Origin: Sipunculus nudus | Taxonomy: Eukaryota; Annelida; Sipuncula; Golfingiida; Sipunculidae | DNA: 64,000 nt | NCBI GenBank assembly: GCA_026874595.1 | Contig: CM049309.1 | Span: forward strand, 74,630,426 to 74,694,425 | Direction of reading: 5' to 3' | Shown here: one piece after another, positions 35,201 through 47,204 of the stretch | Layout: the number at the start of each line of letters is the position of its first letter | Numbering within the stretch: the first letter of the stretch is position 1 | Notes under the pieces: generated by a model | What the model saw: the letters and a program-made list of their open reading frames with translations, nothing else | What the model was told of the DNA's origin: nothing | Database searches by the model: none | Translations under genes and position numbers: made by a program

Positions 35201-36339
35201 TAAACTGGGGCTCCAGGCAGCTTATTATATAATGGCCAGCCACAGTTGATCCAGGTATCCAACCCAACTCCATCTAGTAGTTTTAACCAACAACATAACA
35301 ATAAACAATAAATTAATAAATTTTTATTGGTTTTTTATAACAAATTAAAGAAAAATAGAAAAGGAATTTGTTAGTTGATAATAACAGGAAATTAACTTGC
35401 AGTTACAGATGATATAAGAATCTTGTATCGATGGATAGAATGTCACGTATTCCAAATAACACTATGCAGTCACCTATGGTATTTTTCAGTTCAATTTTAA
35501 TGATGAAAAAGTAAATCATATTATTCATTAATAATCATTAGGGATCATATGAAGGAAATTAATGATAGACCAAGATGCAGTTGATAATATTATTATCTAG
35601 ATTCCTACTGTGTCTATAGTTAGTACATTGATGTGAAATTAGTCCAAAATGAATATATTACATTTTTAAAAAAATATAAATAAAAGCCATAAAACCAGGT
35701 ACTTATGATCATTATTTAAATGTGTTAATTTTGTATATTCTGGATTCTCAACATCATTGTTTGGTGAAAACTGAATAAATACCAGACATGGTGCAAATAC
35801 TTTGCAATTGTATTTAAACATGAATATGAATATGTACTCCATTATAAAGTTTCTTTCATAAGAATGGGAATTCAGGTAAAAATGAAAGTATAAGAATACC
35901 AGTGCAAATACTTTCAAAATGTATTAATGAATGCATTCATGAATATATTCTTTAATATTATTTTAATAATCATTCAGTTATATTTTATTTGAAAAAATCA
36001 TACTATTCTCTTATTATTTTTAAATAATAAAATTATATTTGGGACAATATTTGTAATTTTTTTAATAAATAGTTAAAATCTTATATGTTCTGCTTATAAG
36101 TTATATGGCCAAGTCAAAATCTGTATGACAGTCGCACTCCATTTGTTAATAAAATAAATGAAATTAATCCTCTTTCCTGTCTCCGAAAGTACTATCAAAA
36201 TCATACATAAGCTAAACAACAACAACTTATAATACAGCTTATTTTTATTACCACATAAAACCAGCATGTGCATCATTTCTAAATCATATTTTTTTATCAT
36301 ATAAAACAGCTGAGCGCCGTGACCCATAGGTCCCTTGTT
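32223..36339 (+). mobile_element. Family A element, copy 32223, interrupted by a B element
   Basis: Hairpin at 32227-32257 (one extra mutation in the right arm) is followed by a GTCC tract. Units begin near 32361 and 33043 (682 bp apart). The 3' end at 36307-36339 has CAGCTGAGC, GACCCATAGGTC and CCCTTGTT. Its 3' part (about 35150-36339) is closely similar to about 4990-6100. The nested B copy occupies 33385-34861; without it this copy is about 2.6 kb. Confidence 0.82.
33385..34861 (+). mobile_element. Family B element, copy 2, nested in family A
   Basis: The ends are intact. The 5' hairpin around 33386-33413 and the inverted copy TGGCGGATACA near the 3' end are present. The stem-loop GTAGTCG-CTTGT-CGACTAC and CTAGTT at 34856-34861 follow. 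Four units are marked by TCTCGGGAACC at 33627, 33907, 34187 and 34467, each exactly 280 bp apart. A CCG microsatellite follows the 5' hairpin. The insertion site is known from the uninterrupted paralogue at 4711-4750. Confidence 0.88.
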
Positions 36340-36997
36340 TTTATCTTACAAGCAGTAGCAACCTTTGTCCATTTCATCCACTAATGTCTCCTCTAGGAAT
36401 AAAATATGGCATGGTTATAAATAAGACATTACAGATAAAAACGTTCACATATGACCCAGCTGTTGATTGCAGTACAGTTCACATTGTCTTATGTACATAT
36501 ATATAGAAAATTTACAATGGCGGGATTGCCCAATATTCCTAGGTATTTTCAGTGAAATATTTTGGCAAGATTTGTCTTTAAAAAATATAATATAGTGGAT
36601 CTGAAATTTCTTAATAAAAAGTAATAGATATTTTAAATAAAAAATAATGACTATTCAGTTTTCAGTTGTGTTAAAGGTAGAAAATAATACTTCATTTAAG
36701 GAGGATGAGGTTTTCAGTTGTGTTTGAGGTAAAAAATAATATCACAACCAAGTACGGTTATGTTTCCAGTTTTGTTGGAGGAAGAAAATAATTTCTCTGG
36801 TTATGTCTTCTCCTACTTTTGAGGTAGAAGATAATACCTCTCCCACCAATTCAGTTTGTTCATCAGGTTGGTCCAGTTGACTGAGTGCATGCCCACCAGG
36901 ACAGCATTTAGGGTAAAATCCTAACACAGATGAATGATGAGGATACTTTACATTTTATCATAGTCTGTACCTATACGTTTTTCTGAGATAATATTTT
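36340..36997. other. Intronic sequence; nothing recognised
   Basis: AT-rich sequence with loose 'ttttcagttgtgtt.gaggtaaaaaataat' repetition between 36655 and 36840. No gene supported. Confidence 0.5.
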
Positions 36998-37291
36998 TAT
37001 GCCCCCGCCATAAAGTGGCCGGGGCATATAGTTTTACCCATGTCCGTCATTCCGTCCTTCTATCATACCAAAACCAAACAGTTGTACAGACTTTTTTTTT
37101 GTAATGCCTGCAGATATTGGCCGGGTATTGCTTTATAATGACCAGTTACAGATCGAGTTTGCATTTTGTTATGGTTGATCTACTTTTGACCATATGACAG
37201 CTCCTGAACTTAAAAAATTTAACAAAATTTAACAAATATTTCCAATTTGCTCCAGGTGGGGGGCATTCCTGTCGTTCCGACACATCTAGTT
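36998..37291 (+). mobile_element. Family C Helentron-like element, copy 2 (short)
   Basis: Same 5' hairpin as copy 1 (36998-37028, one base changed in the inner stem) and the same 3' end: GGGGGCATTC, the stem-loop around GTCGTTCCGAC and CTAGTT at 37286-37291. Only one internal unit (near 37083) against three in copy 1, so length differs mainly by unit number. Confidence 0.85.
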
Positions 37292-38531
37292 TACAAGTAT
37301 AACAGTATAAAAATTTTTGGTTCAAAGGTTGCAGGAGCTATTTTAGTAACTGCCTGATTGAAAACAGTATAAACAACCCAACAGAGTCACTAAGAAAATA
37401 ATTTTACTTGAAATGTTATTACTTCACACAAAATTGGCAGAATCTCTGCATATATATATATTTTAGGCCGAAAGTAATTTGTGAAGAATATTCTTGAAAC
37501 AGTTTTCATGAAAAAAACATACAGTAACAGGGCCCTGGGACAGACTATACTTTAAAAATATTTGCTTGAGGTATATTTTTCTCTAGTGAGCGCTCAGACA
37601 TGCTTGTAGATACAAGCAATACAATGATATCTCCATATCAGATCAAGAACTCAAGGTGTTGAATACTTCTCATTTTATACACTGATTGCTGAGTCATTGT
37701 GAAGTTGATGATTATATAATGGGTATATTCTTAACGCAACATCACTGGGAAAATCAACAAAAAAATTATTTCAGATCAAAATTAGACCCATAAATTATAT
37801 ATCATTTTATACCTGTTACAGTGCATGTTTGTGCCAGTGGTGTACATTCATGTAATTTTAAAATGTTCATCCATTTTCATATCATATAAACAAAAAGCAG
37901 TTTCAAGATGTTGTGTAGCTGACTGTAAGTCATTAAAAAAGTGGCTGTTACTGGGTGCTTAAAATAGCATACATTAAACAAAAAGAATTTAATGTTAAAA
38001 TATCATATGAAAATGAAATATTAATTGGACAAATATGTTTACCATCAGAAAGAACACTGCACCAGGTTTGAAATAAAACATGTATACTTTATGGTGTTTA
38101 ACATGAATTCAAACAACTTTTGAATTGATTTTAGATATGTTGGTATTTGCCAGGGATGCTACCTAAATAAGACCGAGAGACAATCCAGAGCATACCACAG
38201 GATTTTACTTTCACATTGCCAAATATGACAAGTGAATTGAGTTATTTTGGTATCATCGGTGAAAAATTCAGTGTTATTGAATTCCTTACAGAATAAAATG
38301 AAAAAGGAGTTCATGAATATTATTAGAGATTTAAGTACATTTTTTTGTGTATTGTTAGAAAAGAAAGGTGAAATACAATTTCATATACTTCACTCTCCAA
38401 CATAATTAAAAGTTCATTCATGTATGCACATAGTTATTCAAACTAGAAAGGGCCTCCATCTCTTTCTTTCTTTCATTTACTGCTACATTTGTATATATAT
38501 TTACAACAGTTAAATTCTAGATTCAAAATTA

Positions 38532-38570
<39 letters not shown>

Positions 38571-38898
38571 CCTGTCCTGTTTATCAGGGTGGGTGCAAAT
38601 GCAACTCAGCATATTTATGTGCAATATTCAATTGTTTTAAATCAATTAAAGATATGATAAAAATTATCAAATGCAAATGTGGATGAACTACAAATACTTT
38701 TGTATGGAACAGTGTATATATGTTTAATGTAATGAAGAGCTTTAGTTGTGGATCTTGCTTGGTTCTTGAGTATTTTGGTTATTTTTCTGAATGAGCACTG
38801 TCTAATTGCATTTGCATTTGAAAATCAATTTTTTTATACTGGAAATGGAAATGCAGAGTTATTAAATGCAAATCCATTTTCATTTGAATCCAAGCCTC

Positions 38899-38929
<31 letters not shown>

Positions 38930-39800
38930 CATACATACATATAAAGTAAATTTGAAGTGGGTCGTTGTTTGATCTGTCAGTGGGGTTATGGTGTGAATTC
39001 AAGCCTGGACTCATCCTTGTTACATATAGATAAATTGTAAATTATCATATCTAATATAGCAGCCTTAGGAAGGTCAGATGGAGGGGTGAGCAGGGTTATG
39101 ATATGGAGATGATACATATGTGTACATAGGGAGGCCGGCTATGTGTACACAGACAGATAGCAGAGTACTGAAAACCAGGGGCCATGCTTCTGACAATTAA
39201 TACACAGTGCTCAAATATTGAAACAGTAGTTAGATAAGAAATTCAGGGATTCTGTATGTACTTCTGCATGGCCTGGTTTATCATGCTGTCCATCAGATTT
39301 TACATTTGACACTTTTGGGTTTTCTTGTTGTTTAATTTTATTAAGTTTGACAGACTTTGTGTGATCTAGTGTGTTCCAATTTTGAATAATTTAAGTCCTA
39401 TAATACACATTAGCATTGTAGAATTGGCTCGGTCTGAAAATAAAAAAAAATATCTCCAGGTTTCATTTTTCAGTGAAGATTAACTCAGTAATATTGAACA
39501 AAAATCAATTATTAGTGACCCTGAAGGGAAACTTTTTCATTGATCATTTATCATATTACACTGGCTTCTTAAAACATACCTTTGCAGTTTTATGAATATT
39601 ACTAGATTTGCTGTTACTACAACAGGGCTCCAATATTTTCCAATGAAAAAATGTCTCCTATAATTCCATAATTTTTACAGCATTTAGGCCATAGTCTGTT
39701 TCATTTTCCGATATTTTTTCACTGCACAAACATGCTTCCAATATAACTGTTATTTCTTAATAATTATTGTTATATAAACCTTATATTCCTGAAAACATAC
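37292..39800. other. Intronic sequence with simple repeats
   Basis: A CT microsatellite (38538-38569) and a GT microsatellite (about 38900-38923) are the only recognisable features. No exon supported. Confidence 0.6.
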
Positions 39801-39890
39801 AGTGTTACGGAACCCATTATCAACAGATCACGTAGTTGTGACGAACATTAATTTTGTAATGGAGACAAAAAAGTCAGATTCTGTAACACT
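39801..39890. repeat. Short inverted-repeat element
   Basis: AGTGTTACGGAAC at the left and GATTCTGTAACACT at the right form a 90-bp palindromic unit (about 11 of 13 paired). It could be a small MITE or the footprint of a larger element. No target duplication is obvious. Confidence 0.45.
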
Positions 39891-40835
39891 AGGCAGCATG
39901 AAATGTCTAGGGGAATGAAAAAAGAAGTCAGTGGTTTTTTGTTAACAAATAATTATAACTTATTCTTAAAACAATCCTAACATTACAATACACTAAATCA
40001 ATACAATTTCACAGTATAACAACAGTACAACAGCAAATCAATACAAGTTTATAAATAAAGTGTACAGTACCTGGATACCACCACTGTCACAGCGACAACA
40101 AGTCCTTTATAACATACAACCCAGATGAACAATTCACATAAATCTTCTCAGAGAATAACAGTCCAGTTCATTCACAAAATCAATCCGTTGTAATCCAAAA
40201 GTGAAGTTCTGATAGTGATCCAAAAGGCAAACTGAAGACTAATTAAAATCTGTTACAAATTCAAAGAAAAGCTATAACTGCCGCAATTATAGGAAAAGGT
40301 CCACAAACTGACTTAAACTCTTCTGTGTCTTCTGGAATATATCTCTCCTCTCTCCTGGCTCTAAACAGCCCCTTTTTTATAACTTTTCACCTCAAGCCGA
40401 GAACTTTCCATTTCATGAACAATCCAAAGAACCCAATGGTACACACGGTACAGGAAACATCTAGAACAATGAAAACTGTGTTTCTACATATCAGGGTTCC
40501 CACGTTCACCGGGCCCGGCTTGGCCAGGTCAGAAAGCCCCAGACTAGCATGACCGCTGTGTTTACTCAGGGGCCGCACCCGGTCAGCTAGAACAAGGAAC
40601 GCTGTAGCATAGCAACGACCAGGGCCTGAGCCCAACACGAATCAGAATGTCAACAGTGCACAATAAAAGAGACATGTCAACAGCTCACAATAAAAGAGAC
40701 ATCTGTAACAACAGCTATTTTGTAAAATCTTTCCATGTAGCTGATGCAGTCATAAAAATTCAGCCATCTAAACCAATTAAACAGACTTTTAGAAGCTGCT
40801 TTGAGAATAAGATAGTCTTGCTAATTTACCATGTA
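39891..40835. other. Unclassified, less AT-rich segment
   Basis: Base composition changes around 40320-40640, where a block of mixed composition includes GGGCCCGGC and GGGGCCGCACCC. It could be part of an old retroelement, but no terminal repeats or conserved coding blocks were seen. Confidence 0.3.
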
Positions 40836-42221
40836 CCGTAAAATCTCCACTTAAAACCGCACATCCGATTAAAACCGCACCCATACTTTGCCGAAATCCC
40901 AGGCGAGACACCGCGAGGGGCTCAAATACTAAGAACCCCCCTTTAAAACCGCACCAACTTTCGCTAAGGAATGATTTGACATAAGACAATCAAGCTATCC
41001 TCTAGAAATCAACATGCGTAGGATGAGACACGGCCATTCCTGTCCACTATAACATTTCTTGGGCATTTTATTTAAACACATCAAAACACTTTTTTGCAGG
41101 GTCACTCATGCATGAAGTTTGGGAAGACGTAAGGGCCTGTTTACACAGATTTTATATTCCGTGCCGTGTTCTTGTTTGCTACTGATTTGTCATTATATTT
41201 TGGAAAAAAAATATTCTGCTGATCCATTTCAAGTCACTCTATATTTTAATTCTAAAAGTAATATTTTAAAATCTTAATTTTTGATGAAAATTCCATTTTC
41301 TGGAATTACTCGGAAGATTCAAATCATTTTCATACCGGTCACTACGGTATTATCTTCGTCACATCGTACGTTGACATCGCTCCATGTCACAACTTGCTGG
41401 TGCGTTTGAAAACATCGCTGGTCAACTTAACTAAATATCAAAGTAACTGAAGTTACCTTTTCGAGATACGCACGTATAGGAATCATGACGCTTGAAAACG
41501 AGTGATTTTAAGGTAAAATTAAAGAGGCCAGTCCGGGTTAGCAAGTTTTTTTCCTGAAGAAAGTTTCCGTGTGGAGAGCCATTTTGTCAAGGCAGTGTTC
41601 GCGCAAGGCACGCTGGGACGAAATAGGTTGCTGTTCTATTTACCACCCACCGCGTACAGCCGTTCAAAATATTCTTAGCAAAATACCGGGGTGTTTCAGC
41701 ACATGGCGGCACTCAAACTTGATTTTAAAACGATTGTCTGCCATTGTGTGACTCTTTACGATGTCAGCTTTTTATTCATTTTATGTTTTAAACAAATAAT
41801 CATTGCTAAACAATGCCACAAATGGGTTTAAAGTAGGCTTTTATTTCAATTTTGCTTGACCATGCCCAATGAAGTGGACCGCTGTGTGTTACAGCAGGGT
41901 TGTCTAAACGTATTATTTGGTGACAATTACCAAGATTTTTTAACAGGTTATATATCACATGAAAACTAATCAGCAATATTTAATTCATAAATAACAAATA
42001 ATCGTAAATAATACATTTACACATGGCTCCCATGCATGCTAAGAACAGCCTTCGAAAGTTGCAATATTATCGCCCAAGCGCCGGCCCAAAAACGATGTCT
42101 GTCAGGAAGATATTCAGGAAACCCTTCTAGTATAAACCGCACAGTGCTTATAGGAAATCAACCTGATTTCAAGATTTTGAATATCTTGATTAAACCGCGG
42201 TTTTAAGTGGAGATTTTACTG
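40836..42221. mobile_element. pogo/Tigger-like TIR element, 1.39 kb
   Basis: The inverted ends read CCGTAAAATCTCCACTTAAA on the left and, as reverse complement, CAGTAAAATCTCCACTTAAA on the right. Both continue to ACCGC (24 of 25 identical). TA dinucleotides flank it (40834-40835 and 42222-42223). CAGT-type ends with a TA duplication fit the pogo branch of Tc1/mariner. No transposase reading frame survives, so it is non-autonomous or decayed. Confidence 0.75.
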
Positions 42222-42421
42222 TAAGCCACAAGTTTGCAGTAAAACCTGTATTTTTCCCATATATTTTGCTGAAAATTCCTATAAACTCCTATATTTTCAT
42301 CTCAAGTCTTATAAGATTCCTACATATCTTAAAGAATCTGGTGAGTACCCTACTGTCAGGTGTGTTGACAGGTACCAGCACTGGTTGCCAGCAAAGATCG
42401 CACATGGAGCATGTCCTAATT

Positions 42422-44261
42422 GTATCCGCCAAAACAGAGTTTTGCGGATACTATGTTTTCAGCTGGCCGCCGCCGCCGCCGCCGCCGCCGCCGCGGCCGC
42501 CGCGTAGGTGTCCGGAGAACTCCTCCGTAACCGCTGGGCGGAATTTTCCGAAACCCGGGATTATGTTCGGGTCACATGTGAACTGCTGCGCCCCGATTTT
42601 GTTTTGACCTCTGACCTTTCCTTTGCGCTCTGCGTCCGTTTGTGCGTCTGTTTCCACACATAACCCACATATCTCGGGAACCGTTTGACCGATCAGGAAA
42701 ATTTTTTTGCACAAATGTAGCCCTCGGAGAGCTTTATAACATACACCAAAAATGGTGGCGCCACCTGCAACCATGTTTGCACAGTGTCCATCTGTTCGTC
42801 TGCCTTGGGTTAAAATCACTCATATCTCTGCAGTGACTTGACTAATTCACCTGAAATCGGGCATGCGTAAACATCCTGGATAGCTTTTCTGATTTTATGA
42901 CAGGTGGCGCCACCTACATTCACGTTTACGCTGCAGACATCCAAGCTCATATCTCGGGAACCGTTTGACCGATCAGGAAAATTCTTTTGCACAAATGTAG
43001 CCCTTGGAGAGCTTTATAACATACACCAAAAATGGTGGCGCCACCTGCAACCATGTTTGCACAGTGTCCATCTGTTCGTCTGCCTTGGGTTAAAATCACT
43101 CATATCTCTGCAGTGACTTGACTAATTCACCTGAAATTGGGCATGCGTATACATCCTGGATAGCTTTTCTGATTTTATGACAGGTGGCGCCACCTACATT
43201 CACGTTTACGCTGCAGACATCAAAGCTCATATCTCGGGAACCGTTTGACCGATCAGGAAAATTCTTTTGCACAAATGTAGCCCTTGGAGAGCTTTATAAC
43301 ATACACCAAAAATGGTGGCGCCACCTGCAACCATGTTTGCACAGTGTCCATCTGTTTGTCTGCCTTGGGTTAAAATCACTCATATCTCTGCAGTGACTTG
43401 ACTAATTCACCTGAAATTGGGCATGCGTATACATCCTGGATAGCTTTTCTGATTTTATGACAGGTGGCGCCACCTACATTCACGTTTACGCTGCAGACAT
43501 CCAAGCTCATATCTCAGGAACCGTTTGACTGATCAGGAAAATTTTTTTGCACAAATGTAGCCCTTGGAGAGCTTTATAACATACACCGAAAATGGTGGCA
43601 CCACCTGCAACCATGTTTGCACAGTGTCCATCTGTTCGTCTGCCTTGGGTTAAAATCACTCATATTTCTGCAGTGGTTTGACTAATTCACCTGAAATTCG
43701 GCATGCTTATACATCCTGGATAGCTTTTCTGATTTTATGACAGGTGGCGCCACCTACAATCAAATTTACGCTGCAGACATCCAAGCTCATATCTAGGGAA
43801 CCGTTTGACTGATTGGGCCAAAATTTTGCATGTGTATAAATCTCACATAGCTCTTTATCATACGCAAAACTGGTGGCGCCACCTGCAGCCATGTTTGCAC
43901 AGCTCCCATCTGTTTGTCTGCCATGGGATAAAATCACTCATATCTCGGCAGTGGTTTGACATATCTGCCTAAAATTTTGCAAGTTTATACATCCCCGACA
44001 GCTCTCTTGATTTTATGACAGGTGGCGCCACCTGCATTCTAGTTTATGCAGCAGATAACCAAGCTCATATCTTGGGAACCGTTTGACCGATTGGGCCAAA
44101 GTTTTGCATGTGTATAGAGCTTTCTGGATTTTTTGGTAGGTAGCGCAACCTACATACACAATTTGGCTGCAGACATCCATGCTAATATGCAACACTTCAC
44201 CCGTTCCACTCTGATTTAGGCGGATACAAGTAGTCGCTTGTCGACTACCCGTATTCTAGTT
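42422..44261 (+). mobile_element. Family B element, copy 3 (longest array)
   Basis: Intact ends: 5' hairpin, a long CCG microsatellite (about 42467-42503), a GCGGATACA subterminal repeat, GTAGTCG-CTTGT-CGACTAC and CTAGTT at 44256-44261. Six units are marked by TCTCGGG or variants at 42672, 42952, 43232, 43512, 43792 and 44070. The first four spacings are exactly 280 and the last 278. Units 2 and 3 are nearly identical, indicating recent expansion or homogenisation. The repeated reading frames inside are the same text read in shifting frames. Confidence 0.88.
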
Positions 44262-44784
44262 AATATGTGGAAGAACTCCTCAAATCATGGTAAACTTTTT
44301 GTCAAGTCCTCTCTATGAGTAGAACACAGATCTGGTACTAATTATGTGACCTCACTTAGTCACATGTTGCAGAATTTGTTACCAGATAAGTTGAATGATT
44401 ATTAATATATGCTCATTTAATGGAAAAGACTAAAAGGAGTAAAATGGGCAAGTCTGGTGTCTGTAGATCCAGTCATTACATGTATTGGGCTGATTCAAAA
44501 CATTTCTAGTGATATATGTTTCTTTAAAGCCTTATCTGACCATACCTCATTGATATTTAACTTTAAAGTAATTATGTTCAAGGAGGGATGAGACAAGTTT
44601 GCAATTTCTTAACCAGAGTATGAAAATGGTTGAGTTTACAAAATTTAGGCCTCTAATGTATGCAGTTAAATTTACCAAACAATCCTTACTCTTGAACAAC
44701 GGTTTCATTTTGAAAGGGGTTAGGGTGGTAAATTTTAGAGGTTGTTCCTTGTCAGTGGGTGGATTGGAATTGTCATGCTAGGAG
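44262..44784. other. Short unique stretch; nothing recognised
   Basis: AT-rich sequence between a B copy and an A2 copy. Confidence 0.6.
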
Positions 44785-45488
44785 TTTTTAGCTCAGCTGA
44801 CTGAAAGTCATCTGAGCTATAGCAATCACTCTTTGTCCGTCGTCCGTCTGTCTCTCTTTCCGTCTGTCCTTCTGTTAACCAGGCACAAATCATAACCGCT
44901 GGACCTAGAACCTTGTAACTTGGGATTCTGAGAGGTCCATGAAAAATATTCTTGGAAACCAGAAATTAGGTCTCCGTTACCCATATCCTTCGAGCTATTG
45001 GGCCCCAAAGTACCCCCCCAGAAAAGTAAAAAATTTCATACAAAAACTTCAATATCTCATTAACTACTTGACTGATGGTCATGATTTTTGGCATATATAT
45101 TTATCATGAGATGTTTCATCAGTTTCTGCAGACTGGTGGCGCCACCTGTATTGTTTGATTTTTTACGATTTTTTCCTCTATTTTTGATACCTTTAAGGAT
45201 GCTGTCATCTGTTAACGTAGCACAAATCATAATGACTGGACCTAAAATCTTCATTCTCGACACACTGAGAGACCTATGAAAAGTCTCCATGGAAACCAGA
45301 AATTAGGTCTCTGTTACCCATATCCTTTGAGCTGTGGGGGGCTCCCAATTACCCCCCAGAATAATGGAAAATTTGATACAAAAACTGAAGTATCTGAACA
45401 ACTAATGCAGAGATCACCATAATTGTTTGCATGGATATTGATCATGAGCTGTCCCATCAGTTTCTGCAGACTGGGTGCGCCACCTCTA

Positions 45489-45822
45489 TTTTTTAGCGAA
45501 CCTGTGAGCTTATGCGATGGTGTGGCGTCGTCTGTCGTGCGTCGTGCGACTTCTGTACGTTAACCATAGCCATCTCAAAAATGGCTGGAGGTAGCATCAC
45601 CAAATTTTTTGCAAATAGTCAGTCATCCAAAAAACTATATCGGATTTTGTTTATTTTCTTTCTAACTGCATTTTCTTAGATTTTATAGGGAAAAAGTTAA
45701 AAAAGCTTTAAAAATCTTCTCCGAAACTGTCCAGCCTAATTGTCCAATATTTCACAGAAATGATCCCTGGAACAATCTTTCTCAAGTTTGTTCGAATGGT
45801 TACAGTTCAGAGTGTTTTTTTT
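45489..45822 (+). repeat. Fragment of a further repeat family
   Basis: Begins TTTTTTAGCGAACCTGTGAG with a GTCGT-rich tract resembling the microsatellite zone after the 5' hairpins of the other families. It ends where the A2 motif 'agtttctgcagactggtgg' resumes. No matching 3' terminus was found, so it is probably truncated. Confidence 0.45.
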
Positions 45823-45857
45823 AGTTTCTGCAGACTGGTGGAGCCACCTGTATTTTT

Positions 45858-47204
45858 GTATTTGCCAAAACGAAGTTTTGCCGATACTATGTTCTTGACC
45901 GGGTTCCTCCGCCGCCGACACTTTGGTTTCTAGAGAACTCCTCTGAGACTAATAGACCGATTTTTCAGAAACTTACACCAATTATCGTGTGTAAAATTTA
46001 TACAAATGTAGCATTTGCATAGCTTTATAACATACACAAAAAATGGTGGCGCCATCTGTAACCATGTTTGCACAGTGTCCATCTGTTCATCTGCCTTGGG
46101 TTAAAATCACTCATATCTCTGCAGTGAAATAACTAATTCACCTGAAATTCGGCATGCTTATACATCCTGGATAGCTTTCTTGATTTTATGACAGGTGGCG
46201 CCACCTACATTCATGTTCACCCTGATGACATCCAAGCTCATATCTCAGGAACCGTTTGACCGATCAGGAAATAAAATTTATACAAATGTAGCCCTTGGAT
46301 AGCTTTATAACATACACAAAAAATGGTGGCGCCACCTGTAACCATGTTTGCACAGTGTCCATCTGTTCATCTGCATTGGGTTAAATTAACTCATATCTCT
46401 GCAGTGAATTGACTAATTTACCTGAAATTTGGCATGCGTATACATCCTGGATAGCTTTCTAGATTTTATGACAGGTGGCGCCACCTACATTTTACGTTCA
46501 CGCTGATGACATCCAAGCTCATATCTCGGGAACCGTTTGACCGATTGGGCCAAAATTGTGCATGTGTATAGATCTGACATAGCTCTTTATCATATGCAAA
46601 ACTGGTGGCGCCATCTGCAACAATTTTGCACATTTTGCACAGCGTCTGTTGGTTTGTCTGCCGAGGCCTAAAATCACTCGTTTCTCTGTAGTGGTTTGAC
46701 ATAACTGCCTAAAATTTTGCAGGTATATACATCCTGGACAGCTTTCTAGATTTTATGACAGGTGGCGCCACCTACATTTTACGTTCACGCTGATGACATC
46801 CAGGCTCATATCTCGGGAACTGTTTGACCGATTGGGTCAAAATTGTGCATGTGTTTAGATCTCACATAGGTCTTTATCATACACAAAACTGGAGGGGCCA
46901 CCTGCAACCATTTTTGCACAGTGTCTGTCTGTTTGTCTGCCGTGGGCTAAAATCACTCATATACATGTAGTGGTTTGACTTTTCTGCCTAAAATTTCGCA
47001 TATGTACATACAACTTGGACAGCTTTCTGGATTTGTGGTAGGTGGCACAACCTACATACACATTTAGGCTGCAGACATCCATGCTGATATGCAACATACC
47101 TCACTCTATTTCCCCTTGCCACTCAATCCATGCCTTACTTCACCCGTTACACTCTGATTTTGGCGTATACACTTAGTCACTTGTCGGCTACCCATATTCT
47201 AGTT
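45858..47204 (+). mobile_element. Family B element, copy 4 (old, degenerate)
   Basis: Recognisable but mutated ends: GTATTTGCCAAAACGAAG at the left, TGGCGTATACAC and CTAGTT (47199-47204) at the right, with a terminal stem-loop carrying mismatches. Unit marks at 46243, 46524 and 46811 are 281 and 287 bp apart, so the exact 280-bp period has drifted. Confidence 0.8.

Noticed and set aside
39801-40650. Possible LTR starting TGTTACGG
   Set aside because: No second copy, primer-binding site or polypurine tract was found; only a short inverted repeat is supported.
42642-43396. Three reading frames with identical C-terminal protein text, looking like a gene family
   Set aside because: They are the same 280-bp repeat unit read repeatedly. 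280 is not a multiple of three, so each unit falls in another frame, and stops separate them.
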